NCBI GenBank assembly: GCA_025041195.1 | Contig: JAKCFM010000002.1 | Coordinates: 310,001-374,000 of the forward strand | Reading direction: 5' to 3' | DNA length: 64,000 bases | Origin: Halobacteriales archaeon YIM A00013 | GTDB lineage: Archaea > Halobacteriota > Halobacteria > Halobacteriales > Haloarculaceae | In this document: piece after piece, positions 60,723 through 64,000 of the stretch | Numbering within the stretch: the stretch's first letter is position 1 | Layout: each line of letters begins with the position of its first letter | The notes under the pieces: model-generated | Databases searched by the model: none | The model's input: the letters and a program-made list of their open reading frames with translations, nothing else | Told to the model about the DNA's origin: nothing | Program-made: the position numbers and the translations under genes

Positions 60723-61463
60723 ATGCCAGCTGACGATCTCCACTCTCCAGCACGGGCGTACGACGAGCTCGCAGCCACCTACACGGACGACATCGAGTCC
60801 AATGCCTACAACGCACAGATCGTGTTTCCAGCGGTCACCGACCTGCTCGGTGACGTGTCGGGAGCGCGACTGCTTGATGCTGGCTGTGGAACGGGAGCCT
60901 ACACGACGTGGCTCACAGACCAGGGCGCCGAGGTGGTTGGCGTCGATTGCAGTACTGAAATGCTCGCGCGGGCACGGAATCGCCTCGATGGTGACGGAGA
61001 TGTGCTGCAGGCAGATCTGAACGCCCCGCTGGGGTTCGCTGACAACTGCTTCGACGGGATCGTTAGTGTGCTAGCAGTCAGCTATATCAGAGACTGGAAC
61101 GCCTTATTTCGTGAATTCGCCCGCATCTGTCGGGCTGGGGGCACGCTCCTGATTGCGACAACACATCCCTTCGACGAGTTCGGCACAGAAAATGAGGACG
61201 CGCAGAACTACTTCGACATCGAGCGGTGTACGAAATCCTGGGACGTCGAAATCCCATACTTCCGGCGACCGCTCGAAGCAATGATCCAGCCCATACTCGA
61301 TGCGGGATTTGCGATCGAATCGGTCGTCGAACCACAGCCCACAGCGGCGTTTGCCGAACAACGACCCGATCGCTATCCGAAAGAATCCCGTCAGCCGGTG
61401 TTTTTCTGTCTCAACGCACGACGGCGAAAGCGATCATCCGAGACAAATTCAAATCAGAAGTAA
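60723..61463 (+). CDS. Class I SAM-dependent methyltransferase
   Basis: This 246-residue protein starts MPADDLHSPARAYDELAATY and has motif I RLLDAGCGTGAYTTWL, motif II EVVGVDCSTEML, LQADLNAPLGF and FDGIVSVLAVSYIRDW. It resembles UbiE/BioC-type small-molecule methyltransferases, with an extended C-terminus (EPQPTAAFAEQRPDRYPKES). The substrate is unknown. It is divergent from the IMPase-like gene, 72 nt apart. Confidence 0.87.
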   Translation: MPADDLHSPARAYDELAATYTDDIESNAYNAQIVFPAVTDLLGDVSGARLLDAGCGTGAYTTWLTDQGAEVVGVDCSTEMLARARNRLDGDGDVLQADLNAPLGFADNCFDGIVSVLAVSYIRDWNALFREFARICRAGGTLLIATTHPFDEFGTENEDAQNYFDIERCTKSWDVEIPYFRRPLEAMIQPILDAGFAIESVVEPQPTAAFAEQRPDRYPKESRQPVFFCLNARRRKRSSETNSNQK

Positions 61464-61636
61464 CGAGATACACTTACCTAGAGTATGGTTATGATTATGC
61501 ATATTTGTGCAGAATTATAGTCTCGCATCAGTTCTCAGTTACTCTGTATCGATCGGTTGGTCCCGTAATTCTCCATAATAACAGAATTTTCCAGAAAACG
61601 GCAGAATTTGCCATCCCAACCAGTTATATCATCCAA

Positions 61637-61834
61637 CTATTTCTCGGCGCCATTCTCAGCAGCGAGCTGTCGCGTCAGGTAGCCAGCAATTCGGTTCCTG
61701 ACACGGGTTGATTCCACGTCGGTAAGCCGTTCGACACGTCGTTTGTTCGCTTCGAAGTCGGCCGTGAACTCGTCTGGATACCGAGAGAGGAGCGTTTCAC
61801 CGATTGAGATGATTTCAGTTGCCTGTGATCCCAT
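61637..61834 (-). CDS. rps17e: Ribosomal protein S17e family
   Basis: This 65-residue protein has the archaeal/eukaryotic S17e pattern: [27 protein letters not shown], then [11 protein letters not shown]. The start is [12 protein letters not shown]; an upstream ATG in the same frame adds 15 unlikely residues. It is a component of the small ribosomal subunit. It stands alone, as in other haloarchaea. Confidence 0.85.
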   Translation of the reverse strand: MGSQATEIISIGETLLSRYPDEFTADFEANKRRVERLTDVESTRVRNRIAGYLTRQLAAENGAEK

Positions 61835-62021
61835 GCTCCGTCCGTGTTGGTTATTGATGATAGTTCTTCGGGTAGGCACGGAATCGTTCCGGATTAGTCC
61901 GCCACATTCGGCCGTATCAATCGTGGGTGTGTCTCGTGTCAGTGGGCCAGTCTCCGCACGTCGATCTGCTGGCCAGTAGTTTCATTACTGCGTTGCCAGA
62001 ACTGGAGGGCGACACGATATC

Positions 62022-62237
62022 ATGACAGAGTCGATCACACTTGATCGTGGGCGACCGAACAGTGTCCAGGGTGCGGTCGGTCATTTCGACGAGCTGTCGG
62101 ACGCCGCCATGGACTGTCTGATACAGTTCTGTGCCAACGAGCGTGGCGCTGGCGTCACCGGCGAGACCGCAGCGGAGCTCTCAGCGTACGACTGCATCAA
62201 ATACGTCGAGTACGTCACGATTTCGTCGCCCGGCTGA
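62022..62237 (+). CDS. Hypothetical protein, 71 residues
   Basis: The protein starts MTESITLDRGRPNSVQGAVG and has a helical middle (DELSDAAMDCLIQFCANE) with two Cys and a third in YDCIKYVEY. I recognise no domain. Codon use fits the region. It precedes the amidohydrolase gene by ~100 nt. Confidence 0.5.
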   Translation: MTESITLDRGRPNSVQGAVGHFDELSDAAMDCLIQFCANERGAGVTGETAAELSAYDCIKYVEYVTISSPG

Positions 62238-62337
62238 ATCCGAATGACTCCCACCACCACACTGCGCCAACCCGTGTGTGGCTCGTGTGTGGGCTGTTGG
62301 CCGCCATCCTATTGACGGCGTTCAGTGTTGTTCCGCG

Positions 62338-63663
62338 ATGATGTTACTGACAGGAACGGTCATCGCGGATGCTGAAACGATCATCGCCGACGGTGGCGTA
62401 GTGGTAACCGGCTCCCGGATCGAGGCGGTGGGAGAGCGCTCGGCTATGGTAGCAGAATACCCTTCCCACGATGAGCGCCAGTTCGGGATCGTGATGCCAG
62501 GATTGGTTGGTGGGCACGTCCATTCGGTGCAGAGTCTCGGTCGAGGGATTGCTGACGACACTGAGCTGTTGGACTGGCTGTTCGATCACGTGTTGCCGAT
62601 GGAGGCGTCGCTGTCGGCCGAAGAGATGCGCGTGGCCGCCCAGCTTGGCTATCTCGAATGTCTCGAAAGCGGCACCACTACCGTGATCGACCATCTCTCC
62701 GTCTCACACGCTGAAGAAGCGTTTGAGGCGGCCGGCGAGCTCGGCATTCGCGGGCTGCTCGGAAAGGTGTTGATGGATCAGCGCTCGCCCGATGGCCTCC
62801 GTGAGGACACCGAAGACGGGCTTGCCGAATCTCGCCGGCTCATCGAGCGCTATCACCGATCGTTCGACGATCGCATTCGCTACGCCGTCACCCCACGCTT
62901 TGCCGTCTCTTGCTCTGAAGCCTGCCTCCGCGGCGCTCGCGAGCTCGCCGACGAGTACGAGAACGTTCGCATTCACACCCACGCCAGCGAAAACCAGGGC
63001 GAAATCGAAACCGTCCAGGACGACACCGGCCTGCGAAACGTCGAGTGGCTCCACGAGGTCGGCCTCACCGGCGAGGACGTCATCCTCGCACACTGTGTCT
63101 GGACCTCCGAAGACGAACGCCAACTCCTCGCTGAAACCAACACCAACGTCACGCACTGTCCCTCGTCAAATATGAAACTCGCCTCCGGCATTGCCCCCAT
63201 CGAAGACTATCTCGAACGCGACATCACCGTCGCCATCGGCAATGATGGCCCGCCGTGCAACAACACACTCGACGGACTCACCGAAATGAAACAGGCGAGC
63301 CTCCTCCAGAAAGTTAACGCGCTTGATCCGACCGCAACGCCAGCCCCGACGATCTTCGAAATGGCAACCATCAACGGCGCACAGGCTGCCGGCTTCGAAA
63401 AATTGGGCGCACTCATACCCGGCTGGAAGGCGGATATCATCGGCCTCGAAACTGAGCTCACCCGCGCAACCCCGCTTCATGATCCACTCTCACACGTCGT
63501 CTTCGCCGCACACGGCGATGACGTCGTATTCACTATGGTCGATGGCGAGATCTGCTATGAGGAAGGCCAGATACAGACGATCAACGGTGACCAGGTTCGT
63601 GCAGCAGCGAGCGCAATCGAGCTGCCATCGGCAGAGAGACACGAGCCACCAGCCAGCCACTGA
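62338..63663 (+). CDS. Amidohydrolase family protein (SAH/5'-deoxyadenosine deaminase or AtzB-like)
   Basis: This 441-residue metal-dependent hydrolase has a small beta domain at the ends and a TIM barrel. Metal ligands are suggested by PGLVGGHVHSVQSLGRG, RIHTHASENQGE, ILAHCVWTSEDE and GNDGPPCNN (Asp). The CPSSNMKLASGIAP block is typical of the TrzN/AtzB/MtaD deaminase branch, so a nucleoside or triazine-like base deaminase is likely. The start is ATG 62338 or 62341. Confidence 0.85.
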   Translation: MMLLTGTVIADAETIIADGGVVVTGSRIEAVGERSAMVAEYPSHDERQFGIVMPGLVGGHVHSVQSLGRGIADDTELLDWLFDHVLPMEASLSAEEMRVAAQLGYLECLESGTTTVIDHLSVSHAEEAFEAAGELGIRGLLGKVLMDQRSPDGLREDTEDGLAESRRLIERYHRSFDDRIRYAVTPRFAVSCSEACLRGARELADEYENVRIHTHASENQGEIETVQDDTGLRNVEWLHEVGLTGEDVILAHCVWTSEDERQLLAETNTNVTHCPSSNMKLASGIAPIEDYLERDITVAIGNDGPPCNNTLDGLTEMKQASLLQKVNALDPTATPAPTIFEMATINGAQAAGFEKLGALIPGWKADIIGLETELTRATPLHDPLSHVVFAAHGDDVVFTMVDGEICYEEGQIQTINGDQVRAAASAIELPSAERHEPPASH

Positions 63664-63664
63664 C

Positions 63665-64000
63665 TCATCCGAGTGACGCTCGAACGCGCGAGGCAAGCCA
63701 GTCGCTCAAGAGCACAAGACCGAACACCGCAATGATCGCGGTGGTTAATCGCTGATACTGGAGTCGCTGCACGGTGAGCAGGAGATGATACCCGATGCCG
63801 CCCGCACCGACGAATCCAAGCACGGCGGCCGACCGAATGGTACACTCCCACCGATACACCGTGTAGGAGGCGACCGTCGCGGTGATCTGTGGAACCATAC
63901 CGTGACAGACGGCCTGCAATCTGGAAGCGCCAACGGTGGCAACAGCTTCGGTGGTCAGTGGATCCGTCTCCTCCAAGAAATCGGCAAACAGCTTGCCGAG
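63665..64000 (-). CDS. phnE: Phosphonate-type ABC transporter permease, C-terminal part (cut by window end)
   Basis: About 111 residues of a binding-protein-dependent permease are present and the frame is open at the window end. TVGASRLQAVCHGMVPQITA is the EAA loop that contacts the ATPase. RSAAVLGFVGAGGIGYHLLL followed by RLTTAIIAVFGLVLLSDWLA is typical of PhnE. It would import phosphonate or phosphite. It is convergent with the amidohydrolase, with one base between stops. Confidence 0.85.
   Translation of the reverse strand, partial: LGKLFADFLEETDPLTTEAVATVGASRLQAVCHGMVPQITATVASYTVYRWECTIRSAAVLGFVGAGGIGYHLLLTVQRLQYQRLTTAIIAVFGLVLLSDWLASRVRASLG

Noticed and set aside
1-64000. tRNA or rRNA genes
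   Set aside because: I looked for T-loop-like sequences and rRNA-like blocks and saw none outside coding sequence.

Overview
The window comes from a halophilic archaeon (class Halobacteria). The evidence is the strongly acidic proteins, ATGA-type gene overlaps, TATA-driven short or absent leaders, a volactin-like actin, ribosomal protein S17e, the coenzyme F420 gene cofH, a Tat lipoprotein ABC receptor and TnpB/DUF2080 transposon genes. No rRNA or tRNA gene was seen.

Positions 1-25,340 hold two separate type I-B CRISPR-Cas loci. Locus 1 has cas6 (cut by the window start)-cas8b-cas7-cas5-cas3 on the plus strand. It is followed by a short array A (4 repeats) facing a short array B (6 repeats), with an unrecognised ORF between them. 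Next come decayed minus-strand remnants of cas1 and cas2, and then array C (11 good repeats). Locus 2 is complete: cas6-cas8b-cas7-cas5, a 300-nt gap, cas3, and the large array D (35 repeats) on the plus strand, meeting a convergent cas4-cas1-cas2 operon. Locus 1 was therefore probably once built like locus 2 and has lost its adaptation genes. All array leaders share a palindromic element 55-56 nt before the first repeat. In both loci cas8b has an in-frame internal ATG suited to a Cas11b small subunit. Related ~125-nt sequences carrying a CTGACAG/CTGTCAG palindrome lie on either side of locus 2, with a recombinase fragment beside one and a tyrosine integrase near the other. This suggests that the locus lies in an exchangeable island.

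Positions 25,600-35,400 are accessory DNA. They hold the integrase, an ADP-forming acyl-CoA synthetase with a phosphotransacetylase-like partner, a one-spacer mini-array with its own leader, orphan repeats, several gene fragments, a winged-helix regulator, small membrane proteins, a Tat-exported protein with two peptidoglycan-binding-like domains, and a ~60-nt element present three times.

Positions 35,400-64,000 look like ordinary chromosome. They hold a phosphosulfolactate synthase homolog, an MmgE/PrpD protein, a cytochrome P450, an RNA ligase, an SRPBCC protein, a volactin-like actin, a complete liv-type ABC operon, a MATE exporter, a YdjM-like membrane protein, two methyltransferases, a GNAT enzyme, a secreted protein, an M29 aminopeptidase, a rhomboid protease, a frameshifted haloalkane dehalogenase, cofH, purU, an IS200/IS605-type element with DUF2080 and tnpB, an inositol-monophosphatase-like gene, S17e, an amidohydrolase and the end of a phosphonate-type ABC permease.
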